Shown: positions 17,275 through 25,852, counted from the stretch's first letter. The stretch is 35,425 nucleotides of DNA from a virus (IMGVR_UViG_3300033052_000130:1-35425); one strand, 5' to 3'. Made by a program: numbers and translations. The notes: generated by a model not told the origin, from the letters alone.

Positions 17275-17493
17275 TCAGTCGCGGCTGAATTCGGTGACCG
17301 TGGCCACGCCACGGGTCGGTGTGTCGGCCAGCAGGCCGTTGGCGATCAGCTCTTCGCGGATGACTTGGCGCGCGTTCATCAGCGCGGACATATCCTGGTA
17401 CTGGACTTCCTTGCCGTCATAGCGCACCTTCAAGGTGCCGCTGGCGATGGCTTTCTCGATGGCTTCGAGCTGCGTGACTGTGAATCCGGCCAT
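17275..17493 (-). CDS. gpW-like head-tail connector
   Basis: A 72-aa protein matching the gpW family: a helix-hairpin-helix small fold starting FTVTQLEAIEKAIASGTLKV and then VRYDGKEVQYQDMSAL. gpW closes the head after packaging and provides the site for FII/tail binding. It lies between terminase large subunit and portal, as in lambda. AAGGAA lies upstream of the ATG. Confidence 0.9.
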   Translation of the reverse strand: MAGFTVTQLEAIEKAIASGTLKVRYDGKEVQYQDMSALMNARQVIREELIANGLLADTPTRGVATVTEFSRD

Positions 17494-17506
17494 GGTGGCG
17501 TTTCCT

Positions 17507-19495
17507 TCAAATCCAGTTGTCGGGCACCTCGGGCACCCAGTTGTCGTGTTCCTGCGTCTTCGCCTTCGGTGCCGTCTGCTCTGGGATCGGTGCAGATGTG
17601 TGTACAGCCGGGGAGGCTTCCGCCGCTGGGCCGGCCGGCTGGGTGAACATGTCGTTCACGCGGGGCTCCAGAAGTCGCTCCAACTCATCCCAGTCCGCCG
17701 CTCTAGCGGTGTGAATCGCAATGCGCGGGTGGTGGGCTGCGGCATAGGCATAGCCCCAGGTGTCCAGTGGTTCGTTGCGCTTGCCTGGTCGCTTGACCCA
17801 CTTGCCGGTGTCGGCGTCGTAGTACTCGCTCGTGATGCCCTCGAAGAAGCTAGCCGGCAGTTCGGCGCTGTAGCGCACCATGCGGTCGGCCGGCTGCTCG
17901 TGCAGGGCATCGCCGTCGATGCGCGCGAACAGCGCGCTCTTGGCTGTGTCGGTGCCGACCAACCACAGGTCCACACCGTTGCGGTCCATCGCGCCGCGCT
18001 CGTTCTTCACGTCTTGCTTGGTGGGACGCCCCAGGATTGGTTTGTTCGGCTTGCTGGCGCCCTTGATGACAATCACATCGTCATGCCGGTATTTGCGCCC
18101 ATACTTGTAGGCCTCGTGTACTGTCACGCCATCGCCCGAGTCGATCGCGGTCATGCTGATCCGCATGTCGATGCCGAAGGCGTTGCGCACCGCGCGCCGG
18201 CGGTAGGTGGTGATCACCTCCCAGTCTTCGCTGCGCGACGGATCACCCGGGATCTCGGTGTAATCCACCGTGTGGCAGCGCTCGCCCCGGCCCCACGCCA
18301 CAAGGTGCAGGGCGAAGTAGCCGGCACGCTGCACGTCTACGCCCAGCGTCAGCACCAGGTAACCCGGCAGCACTGTTCGCAGAGGGTAGGTCTCGCCGCG
18401 CTGCTGCAGGGCGCTGGCCTGGACGGCGTCAGAGTGGTCCTCATACGGCTCGCCCAGGTGCAGGTTCACGAAGGTCTGCAGCTTGACGGGGTCGCCCTTG
18501 GCCTCCAGGAATTTCTGCGCTCGTTCGGGCCAGCTGAAGCCCAGGCCCACCGGGCTGTAAAGGCCATTGATGTGGAAGCCTCGCTTGGCCCGCTCGGGGT
18601 AGCGGTGCCGCCACTCGCCGCCGGCCAACATAGCGGGCTTGAACCGCTCCTCGATCTCGCTGCCGCAGTGCTCGCACACGTAGGCTGAAGTCTCTGGCCA
18701 GTGATGCGTCTTGCCATCTGCATCCTTGGTCTTCTTCCACCGCAGATTCGGGAACTGTAGCACCTGCATACCGCTGCAATGCGGGCATGGCACCCAGTAT
18801 TGGCCCATGCTGCTCGATTCGTACTCGTCGGTGATCACCGAAGCACCGCGCACCTTTGGCGTGCTGCTCTTGAGGATCTTCCGCCGGGGGAAGTTGGCCG
18901 TGCGCTGCTCGGCCAGCTTGACGGGACTACCCTCGTCTTTCAGGCTGACCGGGTAGCGGTCCACCTCGTCCAGCGCCAGCTTCTTGATCGGCTTGCTGGC
19001 CAGCTCGCTCGGGCTGTTGCTCCACCCCAGGTAGAGCACGCCGCCCGGGAAATTCTTCTCGGTGATCTTATTGCCACTGTCGCGCTTGCGCGCGCTGGGG
19101 ATCTTCTCCAGCAGACGCGGCATCATCAGGATTGCCGGGTCAAGCCGCTGACTGACAAAATCCTTGACCGCCTTCTCAGTCGGCTGCACCACCATCATCG
19201 GGCCGGGGTCCTGGTCGATCGACTCGAACACCCAGTTCAGCAGAACCTCCGTCTTCATCACCTGGGAGGCGGCCATGATGACCACCTCCTGTGTGCGCGA
19301 CATCGAGCTCAGCTCGTTCATCGGCTCGGCCGCGTAGGGTGTACGGCTGGTGCGCCACTGGCCGGCCTCCGGCGAGGATTTGCTGGGAACCATGCGGTAC
19401 TTGTCCGCCCAGTCCGATATCCACAGCCGCTCAGGCAGCTCCCAGGCGCGGGCCGCGGCCTCCATCACCGCTTGATATCCGTCACGCAAGTTCAT
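17507..19495 (-). CDS. Terminase large subunit (lambda gpA family)
   Basis: A 662-aa packaging ATPase/nuclease. A deviant Walker A is seen at 76-83 (ASQVMKTE, Lys81) and Walker B at 173-180 (LALDEVDR, Asp176-Glu177), with the coupling motif SSTPK near 210-214. Two CxxC pairs (Cys237/Cys240 and Cys274/Cys277) would bind zinc, as in the gpA family. The nuclease domain begins at LTLGVDVQRAG. gpA-type terminases cut at cos sites, so this phage is expected to have cohesive ends. The start overlaps the small subunit stop by ATGA. Confidence 0.95.
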   Translation of the reverse strand: MNLRDGYQAVMEAAARAWELPERLWISDWADKYRMVPSKSSPEAGQWRTSRTPYAAEPMNELSSMSRTQEVVIMAASQVMKTEVLLNWVFESIDQDPGPMMVVQPTEKAVKDFVSQRLDPAILMMPRLLEKIPSARKRDSGNKITEKNFPGGVLYLGWSNSPSELASKPIKKLALDEVDRYPVSLKDEGSPVKLAEQRTANFPRRKILKSSTPKVRGASVITDEYESSSMGQYWVPCPHCSGMQVLQFPNLRWKKTKDADGKTHHWPETSAYVCEHCGSEIEERFKPAMLAGGEWRHRYPERAKRGFHINGLYSPVGLGFSWPERAQKFLEAKGDPVKLQTFVNLHLGEPYEDHSDAVQASALQQRGETYPLRTVLPGYLVLTLGVDVQRAGYFALHLVAWGRGERCHTVDYTEIPGDPSRSEDWEVITTYRRRAVRNAFGIDMRISMTAIDSGDGVTVHEAYKYGRKYRHDDVIVIKGASKPNKPILGRPTKQDVKNERGAMDRNGVDLWLVGTDTAKSALFARIDGDALHEQPADRMVRYSAELPASFFEGITSEYYDADTGKWVKRPGKRNEPLDTWGYAYAAAHHPRIAIHTARAADWDELERLLEPRVNDMFTQPAGPAAEASPAVHTSAPIPEQTAPKAKTQEHDNWVPEVPDNWI

Positions 19496-20142
19496 GCTGC
19501 GGCCGTCGTGTGCTGGGTCGCCAGCTTCTGCAACTTGTCGCGCAGGTCCTCGCAGACCCGAACCACTTCGACCTCGATCATCCCGTACACCTTGACCGGA
19601 TCGGTCTCGGGCGTCACGAGGGGCGTCAGTCTGTCGGGCAATGCCAGCAACTCGGTTCTGGCCGAAACCATCGCATCGAAGACGGCGCGGGTGACGGGTT
19701 CAATCTCGGCGACTGTCCCCTTGAGCCTGGCCAGCTCGATCTGTTCGCGCTCGGCCCTGGTCTGCTCGCTCAACGTGCGTGCGGCCAGCAGGGGTGTATG
19801 AGCGTTGCCCCTTCCACCTCCGACGGCCATACCGCCGGATGTTTGGCTGGTGCTGCCCGGCAGGGCGAACAGCTCTGAACTCCCGCCGCTCGATTCGGTG
19901 GATCCGACCACTGGTGCCGTCGGTACCGCACCGAATACACCAGCCTCGCGCTGGCCGCCGCGGAACGGGTCTGCCGTCAGACTCATGCCCGTACGTACCG
20001 CTTCCACATCCACCGACTTGTCAGGGTGCTGGGAACAGCGGCCGGCCTTGATCGCCTTGTGAATAGCCGTGTCGCTGATGCCGAGCTGGCGCGCGCATTC
20101 CTTGACCGACACACCGATCAAGTTACGCGCTAACCTGCCCAT
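19492..20142 (-). CDS. Terminase small subunit (Nu1-like)
   Basis: A 216-aa DNA-recognition subunit. The N-terminal helix-turn-helix (SVKECARQLGISDTAIHKAI, residues 12-31) resembles the Nu1/gpNu1 winged helix. A Gly/Ser-rich linker of about 60 residues (about 55-115) follows. The C-terminal helical domain (TLSEQTRAEREQIELARLKG) is the part that would bind the large subunit. The long linker is unusual. It is the first packaging gene, and the non-coding DNA just upstream probably holds the cos binding region. Confidence 0.85.
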   Translation of the reverse strand: MGRLARNLIGVSVKECARQLGISDTAIHKAIKAGRCSQHPDKSVDVEAVRTGMSLTADPFRGGQREAGVFGAVPTAPVVGSTESSGGSSELFALPGSTSQTSGGMAVGGGRGNAHTPLLAARTLSEQTRAEREQIELARLKGTVAEIEPVTRAVFDAMVSARTELLALPDRLTPLVTPETDPVKVYGMIEVEVVRVCEDLRDKLQKLATQHTTAAA

Positions 20143-20264
20143 TCACCACCTATTCAAACTAAAGCAAACCAATTAAAAAACCCTGCAAACCCGCAAACCA
20201 TGGGGTCCGAATTACCCGCAGTGGGGGTGGGTTGGGGGAGGACCCGAGATAGTTGATGTCGATG
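20143..20264 (-). other. Non-coding region upstream of the small terminase, possible cos region
   Basis: No credible ORF. It contains an A-rich stretch (20161-20180), an inverted repeat GGGTCC (20203-20208)/GGACCC (20240-20245) and a G-rich run GGGGGTGGGTTGGGGG (20223-20238) on the plus strand. In lambdoid phages with gpA/Nu1 terminases, cosN and cosB lie immediately upstream of the small-subunit gene, so this is the natural place to look for the packaging site. No cohesive-end sequence can be proven from the window. Confidence 0.4.
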
Positions 20265-21059
20265 TCAAAGCAGCTTCATCTGCTGCCTTGGAATGGCCGT
20301 CAGCTTTGCCTGAGCGACTGCCAACCTGAGTTCTTCAGCAAAGCGATCTGTGATCACACGCTTAGCGATACCGGGTACATCAAGCCGCTGGCGATAGGTC
20401 GGCTTTGGGAGAAAGATGATGACGGGCTTAATGGCTGATCCCATCGCTCCGAATTCAATACGCTGCCATACCCCCAATGGCAAGCGGCCATTTCCAGGTC
20501 TACCCACGAAGTAGACAACACCCCGTTTTCCTGTGCGCTTGCTGCCACGCGCCAGATTGGCGCGCTTCTTGTCAGTCATGTTGGCCGAGTAGCCTTGCTC
20601 GCCGAACGCCTTGAAGTAGGACAGGATCTGCACGATTTGGCTCTGTGCCATGTTGCCGTAAGCGTCCAGCTTTGCAGCTGATCCTGGCAGCGCCATGTAT
20701 TGCGACGGCAGCAGCCCTGTGCCAGCCAGTGATCTCTCGAATGCCTTGAGCTTGCGCTCACCACCGTAGACAAGAGGCGCCAGGTAATCACGGGCCGATG
20801 TGCCCTTGCCGAATGCCGGTCGGAAGTCCACCTCGGCTACCAGCTTGCGCTTGGTGGCCGGGTAGAGGCGGAAGCCTCGCATGGTGTAGGGAGTGGGCCG
20901 GTCGATCAGGCTGGGCAACTTCCGCTCGATCTCTTCCTTCGCAGCCTTGGCCGTCCGGGTCAAGGCCACCGCTGTGGCGTAGGGCATCTGATCCCCAGCG
21001 ACACGTGCCCATCGTGAAACTGTGGCCTCCAGATCGCTCTTGATGCTGATCTGAATCAC
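20265..21059 (-). CDS. Putative minor tail protein Z-like / virion morphogenesis protein
   Basis: A 264-aa basic protein. The N-terminus (QMPYATAVALTRTAKAAKEE) and the C-terminal segment (VIIFLPKPTYRQRLDVPGIA) follow the layout of lambda gpZ-type and related joining proteins. The middle is Lys/Arg-rich. It starts with GTG (21059-21057), with AAAGGA about 6 bases upstream. It is the first gene of the late operon, ahead of the terminase, an odd place for a tail protein. The similarity is by pattern only, so a distinct late protein is possible. Confidence 0.5.
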   Translation of the reverse strand: MIQISIKSDLEATVSRWARVAGDQMPYATAVALTRTAKAAKEEIERKLPSLIDRPTPYTMRGFRLYPATKRKLVAEVDFRPAFGKGTSARDYLAPLVYGGERKLKAFERSLAGTGLLPSQYMALPGSAAKLDAYGNMAQSQIVQILSYFKAFGEQGYSANMTDKKRANLARGSKRTGKRGVVYFVGRPGNGRLPLGVWQRIEFGAMGSAIKPVIIFLPKPTYRQRLDVPGIAKRVITDRFAEELRLAVAQAKLTAIPRQQMKLL

Positions 21060-21110
21060 TGGTTTTCCTTTGGGTGCACGCTCTCCACAGCGTACCTGAA
21101 ATGTACCGAA

Positions 21111-21138
21111 AAGGTATATGTCGTAAAACCCCTGTCAA
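21111..21138 (-). promoter_or_regulatory. Candidate late promoter
   Basis: On the minus strand a perfect TTGACA (21138-21133) is followed after 16 bases by TACCTT (21116-21111). An alternative -10, TATACC (21118-21113), would give a 14-base spacer. The 81-base gap lies between the antiterminator gene and the first late gene, where lambdoid pR' and its Q-binding site sit. A direct repeat GGTAC-N6-GGTAC overlaps or follows the -10 region and may be a regulatory site. Confidence 0.5.
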
Positions 21139-21141
21139 ACC

Positions 21142-21522
21142 CTATCTGGCCGCGCGTTGCTTTTCCGCTTTCTCTACCAGCCATGCCTGGATGGCGGCAT
21201 CCGCGTCCTCCAGGTTGCGTTTGATAGTGCTCTCGGCCCGGCACATCTCGCGTGCTACCTTGTGGATCTCCAGGCTTTTCGCGTAATGCAGGGTAAGCAC
21301 CATGTACAGATGGGAGCGTGTAAACCGCAAGGAATTGACCGCTTCGTTGGTCTCAGCCGCCTCGACATCATTGGTCGGCACGACCGTCTCGTACCCGCTA
21401 CCGCGACCAGCCAGGCGGGCCAGTGTGTTGGTGGTTGGGTAGCCCAGCGCACCACCCTCGCATTTTGCGCACCACCGAGCCCAGTTCTCCAGCCGGTGAC
21501 GGATGCCTTCAATTCGCGCCAT
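21142..21522 (-). CDS. Phage antitermination protein Q-like
   Basis: A 126-aa protein that would let RNA polymerase read through terminators in the late operon. The pattern ENWARWCAKCEGGALGYP, a polar middle, then a sigma-like helix-turn-helix (HKVAREMCRAESTIKRNLED) matches Q-type antiterminators of the phage-82 kind. The start MARIEGIRHR was chosen at the ATG 21522-21520 with GGAGGT 6 bases upstream. The longer frame to 21699 is Arg/Trp-rich noise. It is the last gene of the early operon, next to the late promoter candidate. Confidence 0.65.
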   Translation of the reverse strand: MARIEGIRHRLENWARWCAKCEGGALGYPTTNTLARLAGRGSGYETVVPTNDVEAAETNEAVNSLRFTRSHLYMVLTLHYAKSLEIHKVAREMCRAESTIKRNLEDADAAIQAWLVEKAEKQRAAR

Positions 21523-21841
21523 TGTCGACCTCCATCGCCAGAATGCACGCGTGTGTACAGCCGAACTCCACCATGGCCTGCGCCACGTCCGTCTGGATGC
21601 CTGGCATTGAAAACGGCGCTCCCTTGACGCGCCCGCGCTCCATGGCCCAGAAGCAATTCGGCGTACCACGCAACCCATCACGAACCAGTTTGAAGACACC
21701 GCGGCGCTCTGCAGCCCGCTCCTGAATGGTCTTGTAGGTCTCGGGCATGTAGGCCTTGATCTCGGCTATGTCCTGCTCCACCTGCGCATCGATCCGGCCG
21801 GCCTCGGTTAGAGCTTCTGTCCTGGTGTCCATGGTGTCCAT
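21509..21841 (-). CDS. Conserved-looking phage protein of unknown function
   Basis: A 110-residue protein from ATG 21841 (a GTG one codon earlier, or an ATG at 21832, are also possible). No strong SD decides the start. The C-terminal half (CFWAMERGRVKGAPFSMPGI, then VEFGCTHACILAM) has the look of a folded conserved domain. It overlaps the Q-like gene by 14 bases. The function is unknown. It sits between the replication gene and Q, a slot often filled by Holliday junction nucleases or recombination genes, but no such motif is seen. Confidence 0.65.
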   Translation of the reverse strand: MDTMDTRTEALTEAGRIDAQVEQDIAEIKAYMPETYKTIQERAAERRGVFKLVRDGLRGTPNCFWAMERGRVKGAPFSMPGIQTDVAQAMVEFGCTHACILAMEVDNGAN

Positions 21842-21952
21842 CACTTTCTATAGAGAGAATCACAGGGGAACATGCCCTCGCGTGCGAGCGCGCATGCACC
21901 TGCACACGCCCGCCTCATGTATTAGTTCATCCACATCGGGCAATGCAGCGGC

Positions 21953-22147
21953 TCAACCCCTTGAAACAAGGAAGAACCGATACACCAAGGTCTCCATGGA
22001 AACCCGTGGCCACTGTGGACACTTGGACACTCCTACGTCATAGGCCCGTGCGACGCCCTCCCCGCCATGGCAGCGCACCGGGTGCCGCGAATCGCGCCTC
22101 CCGCAGCCGGTGCATTGCCAGGCGTATCGGATACCCTGACGGTCACG
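21953..22147 (-). pseudogene. In-frame zinc-ribbon-like extension after the primase stop codon
   Basis: Reading on in the primase frame past its TGA (22150-22148) gives 64 further codons to the next stop at 21955-21953. They encode WQCTGCGRRDSRHPVRCHGG followed by VSKCP, a plausible Cys/His metal-binding module. There is no ATG, GTG or TTG before the CxxC motif, so it is not a normal gene. It is either a remnant that lost its start, or a readthrough extension (the stop context is UGA-C, a leaky one). A 43-aa ORF starting ATGAACCC at the primase end overlaps in another frame and looks less protein-like. The rest of the 21845-22147 gap shows nothing else. Confidence 0.35.
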
Positions 22148-24814
22148 TCAAAAGGGTTCATCGTCGTCCTGTGGTTTGCCTATAGAAACCGCAGCGCCGG
22201 GCTGGCCTGCAGTGCGTTCGTCTTCGCCTTCGAGTTTCCTCAGCGGCCAAGTACGTGGCCTTTGCCAGCGGTAGTCCCGATCACCGTTAATCATTTTTTT
22301 GACCCGGGGCCAGCCTTCTTGCTTGAACCAGCCGCGCACCTGGCTTTCCAGCACGCTGCTACTCTTGCCGGCATCCACCCCCAGCGCCCGCACCACCTCG
22401 GCCAGCGTGACGTACTCCGTCAGCTCGTTGATCGACTCGGCCATGCCCGTGCCAGGTGGCCGGGTGAAGAGGTGCTGCAGCTCACTGGTGACCGCCGTCT
22501 CCACCACCCGGCTGTCTTGCATGGGAACGTAGAGCCGCTCCTCGTCTTCAGGCTTGGGTGAATATGGATCGCCGGCCAGGTAGGCCTGCATGGCCTCAGC
22601 AAACAGCTGGTCACGATGGCTGCGCAACCACTCCACCTTGACGCGGTTGCGCACAGGGATGGGCCAGAACCGCCTGTTGCCCGTGCGGTCACGCAGGTAG
22701 GTGTCTTCATTGGTCGTGCCCACCATCACACACTGGCGCGGGAAGGTCTCCACCGTGCGGCCGTAGCTCGGCCGGTAGCGGTCCACCATCATGCTGATGA
22801 AGGACTTGATCAGGTTCACTTCGGCCTTGCCCAGGTTGGCCAGCTCGGCCAGCTCGTACAGCCAGACGCCCTGCACCTGCTCCTGCCCTTCCTTGCCGCG
22901 CGTCAGGTCAAAGTGCGCATCGCTGAAGAACTCCGCACTGCCCAGCATCCGGGCCAGCGTGCTCTTGCCGAGTCCGCCCGGCCCTTCCAGCACCGGGCAA
23001 TAGTCGAACTTGCAACCCGGCTCCATCACCCGGGCGCACATGGCAATCAGCCAGAAGCGGCTCACCTGGCAGAGATACTCATATACGGATGGCGCCAGCG
23101 TCTCAGGCGACTCACCAATCACGTACACCAGCCACTTGTCCAGGCGCGGCTTTTGGTCCCACTCCAGTGCCGTCAGGTACTCCCGCACCGGGTGGAACGG
23201 CCGCATGTGCGCCACCGTCTCGATGGCCTCGATCAGCGCCGCACGGGGAATGCTGGGCAAGCCGTAGGTCTTGGAAAGGTACAGCCCCAGCATCAGATCC
23301 GTGCTGCCCTTGATCGGCCCCGACTTGCCGTGCATCCAGGGCCAGTCAATCCGGGCCTCGATGTTGCTGCTCAGCTCGTTCAGGCCCAGCACATCCACCA
23401 GCAATGGGTCACGCTCCAGGGCTGTGATGACCAGCTTGCGCGAGGTATGCCATCGCTCCTTATTCGGATCCCAGTAGAACGACAGCCAGCGCGGCACCTT
23501 GCGCCCGCCGCACATCACAAGGTCATCGTCATCGCCATGATCGCCGCCCTCAGTGTCAACGGGGCCGTCGATTTTTTTGCCCCCGCCCGATCCACCCGCT
23601 GCCGCTGAAGGCCCAGGAGTTTGCGCGCCCGCGGGCAAGGGCTGCGCCTGGCCAAAGAAGGCCAGCACGCGATCGAAGTCCCAGCCGTCTGCATTGATGG
23701 CATCGCCACAATCCCAGCCGTCAGCCACCTCGCCCGGCTTGGGGATAGGCAGCAGCTGAACTGTACATACGTGAGAATCTCGCAGCAGCGCACCAATGCC
23801 CAGCATGGCCTTCATACCAGGCTGATCCTGCTCGGGCAGCAGCGGCTGCATGGCCTGCGCAGTCTCGCGGGCTACATCGTCCAAGCAGGCATCGCGCTCC
23901 TTCTTGGTCAGCGGCACGCGCTTGGCATCGCAGTCCGGCCAGAGCAGCACCGTGCAGCCAGCCAGCCACTCCCACAGCGCTTTCTTCCACGCCTTGCAGC
24001 CACCCGGCCAGCTGGCCACCAAGTACACACCCGGCGCACCAGCGTCCAGTAACGTCTGCAGCACCTCGGCCTTTTTCTCGCCCTCCACCAGCACCACCGT
24101 GCGCGGCGGCTTGCCTTCGTCATACAAGGCGCCGGGTGATACACCGCCCGGGAAGAACAGCGGCCGCGGTTCATCCCACTGCTTCCAATGCCAGCGACTG
24201 GCACCGTCCCGGCTGCTGGTGCACCAGGTGTATGGCAGCGTTTCCTTGCCACCATCGCTTGTACGGAAGCGCACAACATACCCCAGCAAATGACCATCCT
24301 TGCGGTATGCGGCCTTATGCTCGATATCGCTCACCGCCCGGTACTGGTGCTTGAAGGTTGGCTGCGGTGCGCTCTCCGGCACCGGCATCGCGGTGCGCCA
24401 ACCCTCCCCGCTGTCCTGTTTTGTGGCCTGTGCTGGCGCTGGTGCTGGCCTGGGCGGTGGTGGCTTATGCTCACCGTCGCGCGTCACGCCGGCCACATCC
24501 TCAAGGCCATAGTCACGGGCTACCTGCACCGCGGCCTTGCCCATCTGTTGACTCAGCCCGTGAATGGCCGCGTACAGGCTCACCAGGTCAGGCCCTGCCT
24601 CATCGGTTGCAAAGTCCTTCCAGATGCCCTTCTTCAAGTTCACGTTGCAGCTGCTGCCCTTGCCACCGCTCAGGCCGGCACAGGCGTACTCCTGGCTGCC
24701 AGGTAGCTTGGCGCCACCAGGCAGCCAACTGGCCAGGAGAGACTCACCCATGGCCAGCAGCGCGTCATTCAGCGCCTTGAAATTAATGGGGGGAAGACGG
24801 TCCCGCTGCGTCAT
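22148..24814 (-). CDS. TOPRIM primase-helicase (VapE/DUF3987-like superfamily 3 helicase)
   Basis: An 888-aa replication protein. The N-terminus resembles a CHC2-like primase region (GIWKDFATDEAGPDLVSLYA). A TOPRIM domain spans about residues 235-320, with Glu in VVLVEGEKKAEV and the DxD in WPDCDAKR. The C-terminal helicase is of the virulence-associated E type: Walker A GPGGLGKST at about 608-616, then LYELAELANLGKAEVNLIKS, sensor-like MVGTTNEDTYLRD and the arginine finger region GNRRFWPI. It should start and unwind phage replication forks. SD GGAGGCG lies upstream of the ATG. Size is normal for such fusions. Confidence 0.93.
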   Translation of the reverse strand: MTQRDRLPPINFKALNDALLAMGESLLASWLPGGAKLPGSQEYACAGLSGGKGSSCNVNLKKGIWKDFATDEAGPDLVSLYAAIHGLSQQMGKAAVQVARDYGLEDVAGVTRDGEHKPPPPRPAPAPAQATKQDSGEGWRTAMPVPESAPQPTFKHQYRAVSDIEHKAAYRKDGHLLGYVVRFRTSDGGKETLPYTWCTSSRDGASRWHWKQWDEPRPLFFPGGVSPGALYDEGKPPRTVVLVEGEKKAEVLQTLLDAGAPGVYLVASWPGGCKAWKKALWEWLAGCTVLLWPDCDAKRVPLTKKERDACLDDVARETAQAMQPLLPEQDQPGMKAMLGIGALLRDSHVCTVQLLPIPKPGEVADGWDCGDAINADGWDFDRVLAFFGQAQPLPAGAQTPGPSAAAGGSGGGKKIDGPVDTEGGDHGDDDDLVMCGGRKVPRWLSFYWDPNKERWHTSRKLVITALERDPLLVDVLGLNELSSNIEARIDWPWMHGKSGPIKGSTDLMLGLYLSKTYGLPSIPRAALIEAIETVAHMRPFHPVREYLTALEWDQKPRLDKWLVYVIGESPETLAPSVYEYLCQVSRFWLIAMCARVMEPGCKFDYCPVLEGPGGLGKSTLARMLGSAEFFSDAHFDLTRGKEGQEQVQGVWLYELAELANLGKAEVNLIKSFISMMVDRYRPSYGRTVETFPRQCVMVGTTNEDTYLRDRTGNRRFWPIPVRNRVKVEWLRSHRDQLFAEAMQAYLAGDPYSPKPEDEERLYVPMQDSRVVETAVTSELQHLFTRPPGTGMAESINELTEYVTLAEVVRALGVDAGKSSSVLESQVRGWFKQEGWPRVKKMINGDRDYRWQRPRTWPLRKLEGEDERTAGQPGAAVSIGKPQDDDEPF

Positions 24815-24901
24815 GCGTCCGCGCCTCCGCTGCAGGGGGCACTATTCCCGGCCGGTGTCTCCAGCACATTGATTTTCTTGTTTTGCATTGAATTTCTCGG
24901 G

Positions 24902-25183
24902 TCAGCGCCACCCAGCCATGCACCCAGCCAACTCATGCCAGCAGGCGCCGTCGTTCAATTCATCCAGCACGGCGGCAGGCTCGTACACCGCTACCGGTCG
25001 GCGTGCGTGCGGCCTGGGTTCAAGTTTGTAGGTCAACTCGCCCGCCCGTACGCAATTGCTCAGCACCTGGCGCGCCTTTGTGTACTCCAGCCCTGTCAAA
25101 CGGACCACATCGCACAATTCGGCCCGCCCTGTGGTCTGGATCGTGTCAACGATCGTCCGGCGGGCATCACTTTGCGGTCGCAT
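24902..25183 (-). CDS. Small winged-helix-like protein, unknown
   Basis: A 93-aa protein. The N-terminal part (TIVDTIQTTGRAELCDVVRL, then TGLEYTKARQVLSNCVRAGE) has the spacing of a winged helix-turn-helix that reads like an initiator or regulator. It lies 87 bases upstream of the primase gene, so it may be a replication accessory factor. It overlaps the preceding gene by 17 bases. No specific family is recognised. Confidence 0.6.
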   Translation of the reverse strand: MRPQSDARRTIVDTIQTTGRAELCDVVRLTGLEYTKARQVLSNCVRAGELTYKLEPRPHARRPVAVYEPAAVLDELNDGACWHELAGCMAGWR

Positions 25184-25466
25184 ATGCCCCCCCGATTCCC
25201 CATCGATCCAGGTCTGCCTGGCGTTTCGTCTCCAGATCCTGTCGCTCTTTCACGCGCTGCGCCCACTGATGGGGATGCCAAGCCAACCGGCAACGATTGG
25301 CCGCGACCGGCGACAGGGTAAGTTGACCGTCTGGAACCTCACGCGCCCGGTGTACATCCACGTGGTGGAATAGGCACTCGCCGGAGTCTTGCTCCAAAAG
25401 CAAGGCAAATCGACCGCTGAGCAAACGGTAGACGCCGCCGACTTCAAGCTGGCTGGCGGGCTGCAT
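25167..25466 (-). CDS. Hypothetical early protein
   Basis: A 99-aa protein starting MQPASQLEVGGVYRLLSGRF, with a beta-like N-terminus and a charged helical C-terminus. It is coupled to the upstream gene by ATGA overlap and overlaps the downstream gene. I do not recognise it. Tight packing within the early operon supports it as a real gene. Confidence 0.6.
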   Translation of the reverse strand: MQPASQLEVGGVYRLLSGRFALLLEQDSGECLFHHVDVHRAREVPDGQLTLSPVAANRCRLAWHPHQWAQRVKERQDLETKRQADLDRWGIGGAYATAK

Positions 25467-25852
25467 CAGCCGACAACCCGAATGCCGCCACGCACCTGGA
25501 TATGGTCGAGCGCCTTCATCGCCCGTTCCATGGTGCTTGCAGCGTTGCTGATAACTTCCACCAGCTTGACCGCTTCATCCTCCGGCGCCTTGCGGTCTGG
25601 GCGGGCATGCAACGTATCGTCACAGGCGTGGTACAGCGGGTCGTACCTCTCGCAAAACTTCATGAGCCGGAGCACCTGGCCAAACGTCAGCCGTTGGTCA
25701 CCCGTCGGGCTGCAGCATTCCTTGAGTCGGGCGTAAGCAGACTCCGGTTTCATGTCCGGGAAGATATGCGCAGCCACCAGCTTGAACGGCTTGCCACTCT
25801 CACCGATCGCCGTGGCAATGGCATCAAATTCGTCGTCGTAGAACAGCTTCAT
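25466..25852 (-). CDS. Early phage protein, possible CII-position regulator
   Basis: A 128-aa protein starting MKLFYDDEFDAIATAI. It contains KPESAYARLKECC and LTFGQVLRLMKFCERYDPLY, which suggest a helical DNA-binding core. It is the first gene after the structured RNA downstream of cro, the position of cII in lambdoid maps. GGAGGC lies upstream of the ATG, and two tandem TAGGGGTGA repeats lie 19 bases before the start. The regulator role is inferred from position. Confidence 0.6.
   Translation of the reverse strand: MKLFYDDEFDAIATAIGESGKPFKLVAAHIFPDMKPESAYARLKECCSPTGDQRLTFGQVLRLMKFCERYDPLYHACDDTLHARPDRKAPEDEAVKLVEVISNAASTMERAMKALDHIQVRGGIRVVG

Noticed and set aside
17435-18688. 417-codon plus-strand frame, and similar frames at 22616-23608 and 8551-10182
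   Set aside because: Antisense to terminase, primase and tape measure genes; no recognisable motif and opposite to the operon.
20223-20238. Firm G-quadruplex call
   Set aside because: Only three runs of three or more G plus a trailing GG, so the four-run rule is not met cleanly; kept only as part of the possible cos region.
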